This document shows positions 43,284-52,355 of a stretch of 64,000 nucleotides of DNA, piece by piece. Position 1 is the stretch's first letter; every line of letters begins with the position of its first letter. The notes under the pieces are model-generated. The model saw nothing but the letters and a program-made list of their open reading frames with translations. It was not told the origin of the DNA and did not search any database. This DNA comes from JAPPLB01 sp965206655 (GTDB lineage: Bacteria > Acidobacteriota > Terriglobia > Bryobacterales > UBA6623): the NCBI GenBank assembly GCA_965206655.1, contig CBDBKC010000037.1, forward strand, positions 62,001-126,000. Direction: 5' to 3'. A program made the translations under genes and the position numbers.

Positions 43284-43670
43284 ATGTGGGTCGGAGTGGG
43301 CGCTTCCGTCAATCCTTTTTTCTGAGTTCCTGAGACGGCAGGAAGATCTGTGCCCGGCGTGGTTGGCTGTCACATCGGGAAGTTTGCACCCTAGTCAAAG
43401 AGAAACGTTAGTCTTTCGAACCACGTAGCGGAGCGGTTCCGGCTCTGCTGATGGATTTTGCAACTTGAGGGCTTTCAGATCCGGTTTACGTGGATTTCAG
43501 TTCGTAGCAGAGGCCAATATGCTTCCAGCGTGCCCGTGCTCTTGTGGCGGAGTACGTTCGGCTACGGCCTTGGTGCGACAGGAAGGCCGGGTAGCCTCGT
43601 TCTCGGGGTAAACCCGGCGGTTTGAAACGGCCGGTGAATGGGCCGGATGGTAGCGCGGGAGATTTCACAG

Positions 43671-46600
43671 ATGGCATCTAGTGTCAACGGTTCGATCGCG
43701 GAGCGGCGCGACTTTTCGAAAATCCGGGCGACCATCCCGATTCCGAATCTGATCGAGGTCCAGAAAGATTCGTACGAACGATTTCTACAGATGGATCTGC
43801 TGCCCGTTGAGCGGGACGACATTGGCCTGGAGGCAGTGTTCAACTCAGTCTTTCCGATCTCCGACTTCCGCGGGTTGAGCCAACTTGAGTTCGTGGACTA
43901 CTCGATTGGCGATTGGGACTGCAAATGCGGTCATCTACGAGGGCTCCATCACCGGCGCTCGAATTGCAAGAAGTGCGGGACATCCATCAGGACGGATCCC
44001 TACGGCCCTCGGGAGCTAGCCTGCTTGAGTTGCGGGACCTACAACGAAAACAAGGTCACGTTTTGCTCCAAATGCGGTGATCCGGTCGCCCTCAAGCTGA
44101 AGTACGACGTTGACGAGTGCCAAGAGCGAGGCATGACATACGCTGCTCCGCTGAAGGTAACAATACGCCTCACGATTTACGAGAAGGACGCCGAGACGGG
44201 CGAGAAGAACATCCGCGACATCAAGGAACAGGAGGTGTTCTTCGGTGAGATCCCGTTGATGACGCAGAATGGAACGTTCATCATCAGCGGCACTGAGCGC
44301 GTAATTGTTTCGCAGTTACACCGCTCACCCGGCGTGTTCTTTGAGTCGGCGAACCGGCGCACGTACTTCCTCGGAAAGATCATTCCCTACCGGGGCAGTT
44401 GGGTCGAGTTCGAGTACGACCACAAGAATCTGCTCTACGTACGCATCGACCGCAAGCGGAAATTCCTCGGCACGGTCTTCCTGCGGGCTCTCGGGCTGAA
44501 GACCGACGAGGAGATTCTGCGGCGATTCTACCGCGCGGATTCAATCACCGTCGACAATAACCGGCTCTTCCGGCAGGTGTCCGCGAACCTGATCGGCACC
44601 CGTCTGTCGGAAGCCGTGGAGACGAAGAAGGGCGAGACCGTTGTGCCGCGGGGCCGCAAGGTGACGCCCCACGTTCTGAAGGAAATCCAGAAGGCGAAAA
44701 TCGAACGTTTAGCGACATCCGCTTCTGACCTGGAAGGTGCTTTCTTCGTTGCCGATGTATCGGATGCGTCAACGGGCGAAGTGCTCGCCGAAGCGAATAC
44801 CGAGCTGACGGCCGCCCTGGTGGACAAGCTGATCGAGGCGGGCGTGACAAGCTTCGATGTATTCTTCCCGGAGCGCGACGAAGTTGGCATCGTATTGTCG
44901 GAAACGCTCAAGAAAGACGCCATTAGCACCCAACAGGAATCCCTAATCGAGATTTACCGCAAGTTGCGTCCGGGCGACCCACCGACTCTCGAAACGGCGA
45001 CTCAGCTCTTTCAGGGCATGTTCTTTGATTCGCGCAAGTACGACTTCTCTCGCGTCGGCCGGATGAAGTTCAACATCAAGCTGCACGGCTCGATGGATGC
45101 GTCTCCCCTGGATCACAGGACGCTCGACGCCGAGGATTTCTATTCGACGATCGGCTACCTGCTGCGTTTGAGGCGCGGGTTGGGCGAAGTCGACGATATC
45201 GATCATCTGGGTAACCGTCGCGTTCGCGCGGTGGGGGAGTTGCTGGAGAACCAGTTCCGCATCGGCTTGGTCCGCATGGAGCGGGCCATGAAGGAAAAGA
45301 TGTCGGTCTACCAGGAGATGTCGACGGCGATGCCGCACGACCTGGTGAACGCGAAGCCGGTGATGGCGGCGATTCGGGAGTTTTTCGGTTCGAGCCAGCT
45401 TTCGCAGTTCATGGACCAGACGAACCCGCTCTCCGAAATTACCCACAAGCGGCGCCTGTCGGCCTTGGGGCCGGGCGGACTTTCACGGGAGCGCGCGGGC
45501 TTCGAAGTGCGCGACGTACATCCGACCCACTATGGCCGCATCTGCCCGATTGAGACGCCGGAAGGGCCGAACATCGGGTTGATTAGTTCGCTGTCGTGCT
45601 TCGCGCGGATCAACGAGTACGGGTTCATCGAGAGCCCGTACCGGCGCGTTGAGAACGGCGTGGTGGTCGACGAGGCGCGGATCTTGAATCCCGGCGACGC
45701 CGACTTTGAAGCGGGGCAGGTGGTTCCGCGCGCCGAACTCAATAAGGTTCTGAAGGGCCTTGGCGCCAAGCAGCGGGCGCCGCTGTTCGATCCGTTCTGT
45801 CACTATCTTTCGGCTTGGGAAGAGGATCTGTACGTAATCGCGCAGGCCAACATCGAAGTGGATACGAAGGGACGGATTGTTCCGGAGTTGGCGAACTGCC
45901 GGGTGGCCGGCGACTTCCAGTTGAAGCGCCGCGAAGAGATTCAATATGTTGACGTGAGTCCCAAGCAGCTCGTGTCGGTGGCGGCGAGTTTGATTCCGTT
46001 CCTTGAGAACGACGACGCCAACCGGGCACTGATGGGTTCGAACATGCAGCGCCAGGCGGTGCCTCTCTTGCGGGCCGATTCTCCGCTCGTGGGTACCGGC
46101 ATGGAGAAGGTGGCGGCTCACGATTCGGGCGCGGTTGTGCTCTGCCGCCGGGACGGAGTCGTTGACTCAGTCGACTCCGAACGGATCATCGTACGGGTCG
46201 AGGGCGGCTCCCACGAGGGACAGATGTCACGTGAAGTGGGCGCGGACATCTATCAGCTTGTGAAGTTCAAACGGTCGAACCAGAACACGTGCGTGAACCA
46301 GAAGCCGATTGTGCGTAAGGACGATCTGGTGAAGACGGGGCAGGTTCTGGCCGACGGCCCCTGCACGGAACTTGGCGAATTGGCTTTGGGACGAAACGTG
46401 CTGGTCGCGTTCATGCCCTGGCGCGGGTACAACTTCGAGGACGCGATTCTCGTTAGCGAGCGGCTGGTGAAGGACGATTACTACACGTCCATTCACATCG
46501 AAGAGTTCGAGGTAGAAGGGCGCGACACGAAGCTGGGTCCGGAAGAGATCACGCGCGACATCCCGAACATCGCGGAGAGCTTCCTGCGGAACCTTGATGA

Positions 46601-47969
46601 GAGCGGCATCATTCGTATCGGGGCTACGGTGCGACCGGGTGACATTCTGGTCGGGAAGGTAACGCCGAAGGGCGAAACACAGCTCACGCCGGAAGAGAAA
46701 CTGCTGCGCGCGATTTTCGGCGAGAAGGCGGGCGATGTAAAGGATGCTTCGCTTTACTGCCCGCCGGGCATAACCGGCATCGTGGTCGACGCCAAGGTTT
46801 TCTCGCGAAAGGGCCAGGAGAAGGATGAGCGGGCGAAGTCAATCGAGTCAACGACGATTGCGCGCTTGCAGCGGAACTTGGATGACGAGAAACGTATCCT
46901 CTATGACGAGCGGGCGAAGCGGCTGAGTGACTTCCTGGACGGCAAGGAAGTCCAAGCGGATCTCCACGACGAGCGCACGAATAAGAGGCTGCTCGCCAAG
47001 GGCGATTTGCTGCGGCGAGACGTTTACGACGACCTCAGGGCGCGCGACCTCAAGCGTATGCGGATCAAGACCAAGGCGCCCGACATGAACGCCCGCATTG
47101 ATGACATCGAGGAGATGACGGTTCGCCAGATCCAGGTGCTCGAAAAGCTGACCGACGAGCGCGTTGCGAAGCTGAAGAAGGGCGATGAGCTTTCACCGGG
47201 CGTAATCAAAATGGTGAAGGTATACATCGCCATGAAGCGCAAGCTTTCGGTAGGCGATAAGATGGCGGGACGCCACGGCAATAAGGGCGTGATCGCGCGC
47301 ATCTTGCCCGACGAGGACATGCCCTTCCTTCCGGACGGCACGCCCGTTGAGATTGTTCTGAATCCGCTGGGCGTTCCATCGCGAATGAACGTCGGACAGA
47401 TTCTGGAAACCCACCTTGGCTGGGCGGCCCAGGCCCTCGGCCTGAAATTCGCCTGTCCTGTTTTCGAGGGTCCCGGCGAGACGATGATTAAGAAGTATCT
47501 TAGGGATGCGGGCCTGCCCGAATCGGGCAAGGCGATCTTGCACGATGGGCTGACGGGTGAGGCGTTCGAAAACGAGGTCACAGTCGGCTACATATACATG
47601 TTGAAGCTTTCGCACCTCGTGGACGACAAGATTCACGCGCGTTCGATCGGACCGTACTCGCTCATCACGCAGCAGCCCTTGGGCGGTAAAGCTCAATTCG
47701 GCGGACAGCGGTTCGGCGAGATGGAGGTCTGGGCGCTCGAAGCATACGGTGCGGCGCACATCCTTCAGGAATTGCTGACCGCCAAGTCGGACGACGTCTA
47801 CGGCCGCGCCAAAATCTACGAAGCCATCGTAAAGGGCGAAGCCGCGATGGAGCCGGGTATTCCCGAGTCGTTCAATGTGTTGATTCGCGAGTTGCAGTCG
47901 CTGTGCCTTGATGTCGAGTTGATCAAGAGACAACAAGATGTGATGGAAACCGCCCTGGCAGCGGACTGA
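43671..47969 (+). CDS. rpoB: DNA-directed RNA polymerase subunit beta with an eight-cysteine insert
   Basis: A 1,432-residue beta subunit. Conserved regions include NGTFIISGTERVIVSQLHRS, the rifampicin region FMDQTNPLSEITHKRRLSAL, ERAGFEVRDVHPTHYGRICP, and the C-terminal GRHGNKGVIARILP and GGQRFGEMEVWALEAYGAAH. The frame opens at 43638, but GGGAG at 43657-43661 points to the ATG at 43671. Residues 81-142 (43911-44096), between FVDYSIG and KYDVDECQERG, are absent from E. coli RpoB, where the two flanks are close together. This insert has Cys84, 86, 99, 102, 118, 121, 132 and 135, arranged as two zinc modules. The first resembles the zinc-binding domain of RpoC, the second a zinc ribbon. rpoC follows 65 bp downstream. 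Confidence 0.98.
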   Translation: MASSVNGSIAERRDFSKIRATIPIPNLIEVQKDSYERFLQMDLLPVERDDIGLEAVFNSVFPISDFRGLSQLEFVDYSIGDWDCKCGHLRGLHHRRSNCKKCGTSIRTDPYGPRELACLSCGTYNENKVTFCSKCGDPVALKLKYDVDECQERGMTYAAPLKVTIRLTIYEKDAETGEKNIRDIKEQEVFFGEIPLMTQNGTFIISGTERVIVSQLHRSPGVFFESANRRTYFLGKIIPYRGSWVEFEYDHKNLLYVRIDRKRKFLGTVFLRALGLKTDEEILRRFYRADSITVDNNRLFRQVSANLIGTRLSEAVETKKGETVVPRGRKVTPHVLKEIQKAKIERLATSASDLEGAFFVADVSDASTGEVLAEANTELTAALVDKLIEAGVTSFDVFFPERDEVGIVLSETLKKDAISTQQESLIEIYRKLRPGDPPTLETATQLFQGMFFDSRKYDFSRVGRMKFNIKLHGSMDASPLDHRTLDAEDFYSTIGYLLRLRRGLGEVDDIDHLGNRRVRAVGELLENQFRIGLVRMERAMKEKMSVYQEMSTAMPHDLVNAKPVMAAIREFFGSSQLSQFMDQTNPLSEITHKRRLSALGPGGLSRERAGFEVRDVHPTHYGRICPIETPEGPNIGLISSLSCFARINEYGFIESPYRRVENGVVVDEARILNPGDADFEAGQVVPRAELNKVLKGLGAKQRAPLFDPFCHYLSAWEEDLYVIAQANIEVDTKGRIVPELANCRVAGDFQLKRREEIQYVDVSPKQLVSVAASLIPFLENDDANRALMGSNMQRQAVPLLRADSPLVGTGMEKVAAHDSGAVVLCRRDGVVDSVDSERIIVRVEGGSHEGQMSREVGADIYQLVKFKRSNQNTCVNQKPIVRKDDLVKTGQVLADGPCTELGELALGRNVLVAFMPWRGYNFEDAILVSERLVKDDYYTSIHIEEFEVEGRDTKLGPEEITRDIPNIAESFLRNLDESGIIRIGATVRPGDILVGKVTPKGETQLTPEEKLLRAIFGEKAGDVKDASLYCPPGITGIVVDAKVFSRKGQEKDERAKSIESTTIARLQRNLDDEKRILYDERAKRLSDFLDGKEVQADLHDERTNKRLLAKGDLLRRDVYDDLRARDLKRMRIKTKAPDMNARIDDIEEMTVRQIQVLEKLTDERVAKLKKGDELSPGVIKMVKVYIAMKRKLSVGDKMAGRHGNKGVIARILPDEDMPFLPDGTPVEIVLNPLGVPSRMNVGQILETHLGWAAQALGLKFACPVFEGPGETMIKKYLRDAGLPESGKAILHDGLTGEAFENEVTVGYIYMLKLSHLVDDKIHARSIGPYSLITQQPLGGKAQFGGQRFGEMEVWALEAYGAAHILQELLTAKSDDVYGRAKIYEAIVKGEAAMEPGIPESFNVLIRELQSLCLDVELIKRQQDVMETALAAD

Positions 47970-48034
47970 ATAGCAATATTGAATCGCCCTCGTTCTCGCG
48001 GGGGCGAGCTGTTGATGGACCCACGGAGGCCGCC

Positions 48035-51000
48035 TTGTTTCGATCCAGTCCTTATGATCGTGTCAGCCTGATTTCCGATTTCGACAGTATTCGCATTGCT
48101 CTGGCCTCGCCGGAGAAGATTCGAAGCTGGTCCCACGGAGAGGTCACGAAGCCGGAGACGATTAACTATCGGACCTTCAAGCCCGAGCGAGACGGGCTTT
48201 TCTGTGCGAAGATTTTCGGCCCCGTCACGGACTGGGAATGCCTGTGCGGTAAGTACAAGCGGATGAAGCACCGCGGCGTCATTTGCGACAAATGTGGCGT
48301 CGAAGTGACGTTGAGCCGTGTCCGTCGCGAGCGCATGGGACACATTGAGTTGGCGTCTCCGTGTTCGCATGTCTGGTTCTTCAAGGGATTGCCGTCGCGC
48401 ATCGGCCAGCTACTCGATATCACGTTGCGTGAACTCGAGAGGGTTCTCTACTTCGAGGCATTCGTCGTCGTCCAGGCCGACGAGGGCATCGATCTGAATC
48501 AAGGCGACGTTCTCACTGACGAGAAGAAACGTCAGCTTGACCAAGACGCAGAGATGGCCGGCAAGTTCGTGGCCATGATGGGCGCCGAAGGTGTCAAGGA
48601 ACTGCTCAAGAAGATCGATCTCAACCCCATGGCGGATGAACTTCGCGAGAAGATGAAAACCGAGACTTCCCTTCAGAAGAAACTCAAGTTCGCCCGCCGC
48701 CTCAAAGTCGTCGCATCGTTCCGCAGGTCGGGCAACAAGCCGGAATGGATGATCCTCGATGTGATTCCGGTTATCCCACCGGAACTGCGGCCGTTGGTGC
48801 CGCTCGATGGCGGCCGCTTTGCCACGTCCGATCTGAACGATCTGTATCGAAGGGTCATCAACCGCAACAACCGGCTCAAGAAGCTGATGGAATTGAGCGC
48901 TCCGGATGTGATCGTTCGGAATGAGAAGCGGATGTTGCAGGAAGCCGTCGACGCTTTGTTCGACAACGGCCGACGCGGGCACGTCCTGCGGGGCGCTAAC
49001 AACCGCCCACTGAAGTCGCTCTCGGACACGTTGAAGGGCAAGCAGGGACGTTTCCGGCAGAACCTGCTCGGCAAGCGCGTCGATTATTCAGGGCGTTCGG
49101 TGATCGTTGTCGGTCCTGACCTGAAGTTGCACCAGTGCGGGTTGCCGAAGCAGATGGCGCTTGAGTTATTCAAGCCGTTCATCTATCAACGGCTCGAGCA
49201 GCGAGGGCACTGTACGACGATCAAGCAGGCGAAAGAACTCGTCGAACAACAGGACCCGGTGGTTTGGGACATTCTGGAAGAGGTGATTAAACACCACCCG
49301 ATCCTGCTGAACCGTGCCCCGACGCTCCACCGCTTGGGTATCCAGGCATTTGAACCCGTTCTGGTCGAAGGCAAGGCGATCAAGATTCACCCCTTGGTTT
49401 GCACAGCGTTCAACGCTGACTTCGACGGCGACCAGATGGCCGTGCACGTTCCGCTCTCTCCCGAAGCGCAGATAGAAGCTGAAGTATTGATGTTGAGTTC
49501 GAACAACATTCTGTCTCCCGCGAACGGCGCTCCGATTACGACGCCAACGCAGGATATGGTGTTGGGCATTTACTACCTAACGAAGTCGAAGGCGAAGTCC
49601 AAAGGCGAGGGACGCACGTTCGCAAGCTCGGAAGAAGTGTTGCTTGCTCTTGAGATGGGCGAAGTCGCAACGCTCACCCCGATCAGACTGTACTATTCGG
49701 GTCCGGTCATTGATCTGGCCACGAGCTTTGACAACCAGAACGTGCTCCACTCCGAACCGGTTCAGTACAGCAAGCAGCACATGGAGACGACGGTCGGCCG
49801 GGTCATCTTCAACGATTGCATGCCGGCGGGAATGCCCTTCGTCAACGGCTTGATCAAGAAGAAGGGCCTGACGCAGTTGGTGCAGTATTGCTACTTGCGG
49901 TTCGGGCGGGCCGAGACGGTCGAGTTGATCGACGACCTGAAGAACTTGGGCTTCAACTATGCCACCAAGGCGGGGCTTTCGATCGGTATCGACGACATGC
50001 TCGTACCGGCCGAGAAGCAGCGCTTGGTCAAAGGCGCGCAGAAGGAAGTCATGGCGGTCGAGCAGCAGTATCTAGACGGCGCCATCACTCACGGTGAGCG
50101 ATACAACAAGATCATCGAGATTTGGTCGAAGGTAACCGAACGCGTGTCGGACGAAATGTTCTCGGGCCTGGAATCGAGCGATGCCTCCGGGGCCGACATC
50201 AATCCCATTTACATCATGGCCGACTCCGGCGCTCGCGGATCGAAACAACAGATTCGTCAACTTTCCGGCATGCGCGGCCTGATGGCCAAGCCGAGCGGCG
50301 AGATCATCGAGACGCCGATCACCGCGAACTTCCGCGAAGGCCTGAACGTGCTGCAGTACTTCATCTCGACGCACGGGGCGCGGAAAGGCCTGGCTGACAC
50401 GGCCCTTAAGACCGCGGACTCGGGTTATCTGACACGCCGCCTCGTCGACGTGGCCCAAGACGTCATCGTCATGGATCCGGACTGTGGAACGGGTGACGGC
50501 ATCTACGTGGAGCCGATCGTCGAATCAGGCGAAGTGATCGAGCCGTTGCGTGACCGTATTGTGGGCCGGGTTGCCCAGGAAAAAATCAAGGATTACGAAG
50601 GCAACGTTATTCTCACAGTGAACCAGGAGATCTCTGAAGAGGTGGCGGGCGCCATTCAGGCCGCTGGCATCGAGAGGGTTAAGATTCGATCGGTGCTGAC
50701 TTGCGAATCGGAACGCGGTGTTTGCCGCCTGTGTTACGGCCGCAACCTTGCGACGGGCCGTCTGGTGGAAGGCGGTGAGGCGGTCGGCGTGATCGCCGCG
50801 CAGTCGATCGGCGAACCAGGCACGCAATTGACGATGCGGACCTTCCACATCGGCGGCACCGCTTCGCGGATCAGTGAACAATCGACGCAGGACGCCAAGT
50901 CCGAGGGTTTCGCGAAGTTCGTCAGCATAGCCAACGTCCGCAACAAGGACGGGAACTTGATCGCGATGAACCGCAACGGCATTGTGGCCGTAGTGGATGA

Positions 51001-52255
51001 CAAGGGACGTGAGAAGGAACGCTATCAGGTTGTTTACGGCGCCAAGCTGTGTATCGCCGATGGCGACCCGGTTTCGAGCAATCAGATCCTGCTGGAATGG
51101 GATCCGTATACCTTTTCGATCCTGACCGAGGTCAGCGGGCACTGCCACTTCATTGACCTGCAGGAGGGCGTTACGCTGCAGGAGCAGGTGGACGAAGTGA
51201 CGGGCATGTCGCAGTGGGTTGTGACCGACTCGCCGGACGAGAAACGCCAGCCGCAGGTCGAGATTCGCGACGAAAAGGGCAAGATGCAACGCAAGTATCT
51301 CATCCCCACCAACGCTCACTTGATGGTGCGCGACGGCGACGAGATTCATGGCGGCGACGTGGTCGCGAAGATCCCCCGCGAGACCACAAAGACAAAAGAC
51401 ATCACCGGCGGTTTGCCGCGTGTCGTGGAGCTGTTTGAAGCGCGGCGTCCCAAGGAAACGGCCGTGATCTCAGAAATCGACGGCGCCGTCTGCTACGGCG
51501 AGATCGTAAAAGGCCAGCGCAAGATCTACGTCGTCGCGGACAACAACGAGGAGCGCGAGTATTCGCTGCCTCGCGGTGTTCACATCAACGTGCAGCAAGG
51601 TGAGAAGGTGAAAGCCGGCGAGCCGTTGATGGATGGTCCGCGCGACCCGCATGACATCCTGGCCGTGCTGGGCGAGAAAGAGTTGCAGAAGTATCTCGTC
51701 AACGAGATCCAGGAAGTCTACCGCTTGCAGGGTGTGAACATCAACGATAAGCATCTGGAAGTGATCGTGCGGCAGATGATGCGCTGGATCAAGGTCGAGG
51801 AAGTCAGTGATTCTGAATTCCTGCTTGAGGAAGTCGTCGATAAATTCCGGTTCCAGAAGACGAACGAGGGGTTGCGTGAGAAAGACCTCAAAGCCGCGAT
51901 CGGGCGGCCGTTGCTGATGGGTATTACCAAGGCCTCTCTGGCGACGGACTCGTTTATTTCGGCGGCTTCGTTCCAGGAAACGACGCGCGTGCTCACCGAA
52001 GCTTCGATCAGCGGCAAGGTCGATTACTTGCGCGGCCTCAAGGAGAACGTTATCGTCGGTCGGCTCATTCCGGCGGGTACGGGCCTCGCTGTCCACCGAA
52101 AACTCAAGATCGAAGGCGAGGATGCGCCTGAGGAGATCATTCCGGAAGTCGAGTATCTCAGCGGCGTTCCGGGATTCGGCGAAGAGATGCCGATGGATTA
52201 CCCGCCGGGGTTCTCTGAAGACGTGCCCTCCGAAGCACCCACGCCCAATAAGTAG
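48035..52255 (+). CDS. rpoC: DNA-directed RNA polymerase subunit beta'
   Basis: A 1,406-residue beta' subunit. The N-terminal zinc-binding domain has Cys69, 71, 84 and 87 (DWECLCGKYKRMKHRGVICD), the rudder and lid region follows with RGHVLRGANNRPLKSLSDTL, and the catalytic NADFDGD triad lies at residues 460-466 (Asp462, Asp464, Asp466). The second zinc site (ESERGVCRLCYGRNLA) and the C-terminal GFQ-like SAASFQETTRVLTEASISGK helix are present. The start is a TTG at 48035 with GGAGG five bases upstream. It forms an operon with rpoB. Confidence 0.98.
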   Translation: MFRSSPYDRVSLISDFDSIRIALASPEKIRSWSHGEVTKPETINYRTFKPERDGLFCAKIFGPVTDWECLCGKYKRMKHRGVICDKCGVEVTLSRVRRERMGHIELASPCSHVWFFKGLPSRIGQLLDITLRELERVLYFEAFVVVQADEGIDLNQGDVLTDEKKRQLDQDAEMAGKFVAMMGAEGVKELLKKIDLNPMADELREKMKTETSLQKKLKFARRLKVVASFRRSGNKPEWMILDVIPVIPPELRPLVPLDGGRFATSDLNDLYRRVINRNNRLKKLMELSAPDVIVRNEKRMLQEAVDALFDNGRRGHVLRGANNRPLKSLSDTLKGKQGRFRQNLLGKRVDYSGRSVIVVGPDLKLHQCGLPKQMALELFKPFIYQRLEQRGHCTTIKQAKELVEQQDPVVWDILEEVIKHHPILLNRAPTLHRLGIQAFEPVLVEGKAIKIHPLVCTAFNADFDGDQMAVHVPLSPEAQIEAEVLMLSSNNILSPANGAPITTPTQDMVLGIYYLTKSKAKSKGEGRTFASSEEVLLALEMGEVATLTPIRLYYSGPVIDLATSFDNQNVLHSEPVQYSKQHMETTVGRVIFNDCMPAGMPFVNGLIKKKGLTQLVQYCYLRFGRAETVELIDDLKNLGFNYATKAGLSIGIDDMLVPAEKQRLVKGAQKEVMAVEQQYLDGAITHGERYNKIIEIWSKVTERVSDEMFSGLESSDASGADINPIYIMADSGARGSKQQIRQLSGMRGLMAKPSGEIIETPITANFREGLNVLQYFISTHGARKGLADTALKTADSGYLTRRLVDVAQDVIVMDPDCGTGDGIYVEPIVESGEVIEPLRDRIVGRVAQEKIKDYEGNVILTVNQEISEEVAGAIQAAGIERVKIRSVLTCESERGVCRLCYGRNLATGRLVEGGEAVGVIAAQSIGEPGTQLTMRTFHIGGTASRISEQSTQDAKSEGFAKFVSIANVRNKDGNLIAMNRNGIVAVVDDKGREKERYQVVYGAKLCIADGDPVSSNQILLEWDPYTFSILTEVSGHCHFIDLQEGVTLQEQVDEVTGMSQWVVTDSPDEKRQPQVEIRDEKGKMQRKYLIPTNAHLMVRDGDEIHGGDVVAKIPRETTKTKDITGGLPRVVELFEARRPKETAVISEIDGAVCYGEIVKGQRKIYVVADNNEEREYSLPRGVHINVQQGEKVKAGEPLMDGPRDPHDILAVLGEKELQKYLVNEIQEVYRLQGVNINDKHLEVIVRQMMRWIKVEEVSDSEFLLEEVVDKFRFQKTNEGLREKDLKAAIGRPLLMGITKASLATDSFISAASFQETTRVLTEASISGKVDYLRGLKENVIVGRLIPAGTGLAVHRKLKIEGEDAPEEIIPEVEYLSGVPGFGEEMPMDYPPGFSEDVPSEAPTPNK

Positions 52256-52266
52256 TTTCTTCTTTC

Positions 52267-52305
52267 GCCCGCTGGAAGCGCTGCTGAACGGTGCTTTCAG
52301 CGGGC
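52267..52305 (+). terminator. Probable terminator after rpoC
   Basis: Arms GCCCGCTGGAAGC (52267-52279) and GCTTTCAGCGGGC (52293-52305) form a 13-bp stem with one G-T pair around a 13-base loop. It lies 11 bp after the rpoC stop codon and 50 bp before dnaG. There is only a poor T tract, so it may act as a partial terminator or RNA-processing site. Confidence 0.5.
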
Positions 52306-52355
52306 ATCCTTCCTAACAGTCCGTCCCGTCGTCGCTGCGCTAGGATAAGTGGCGA

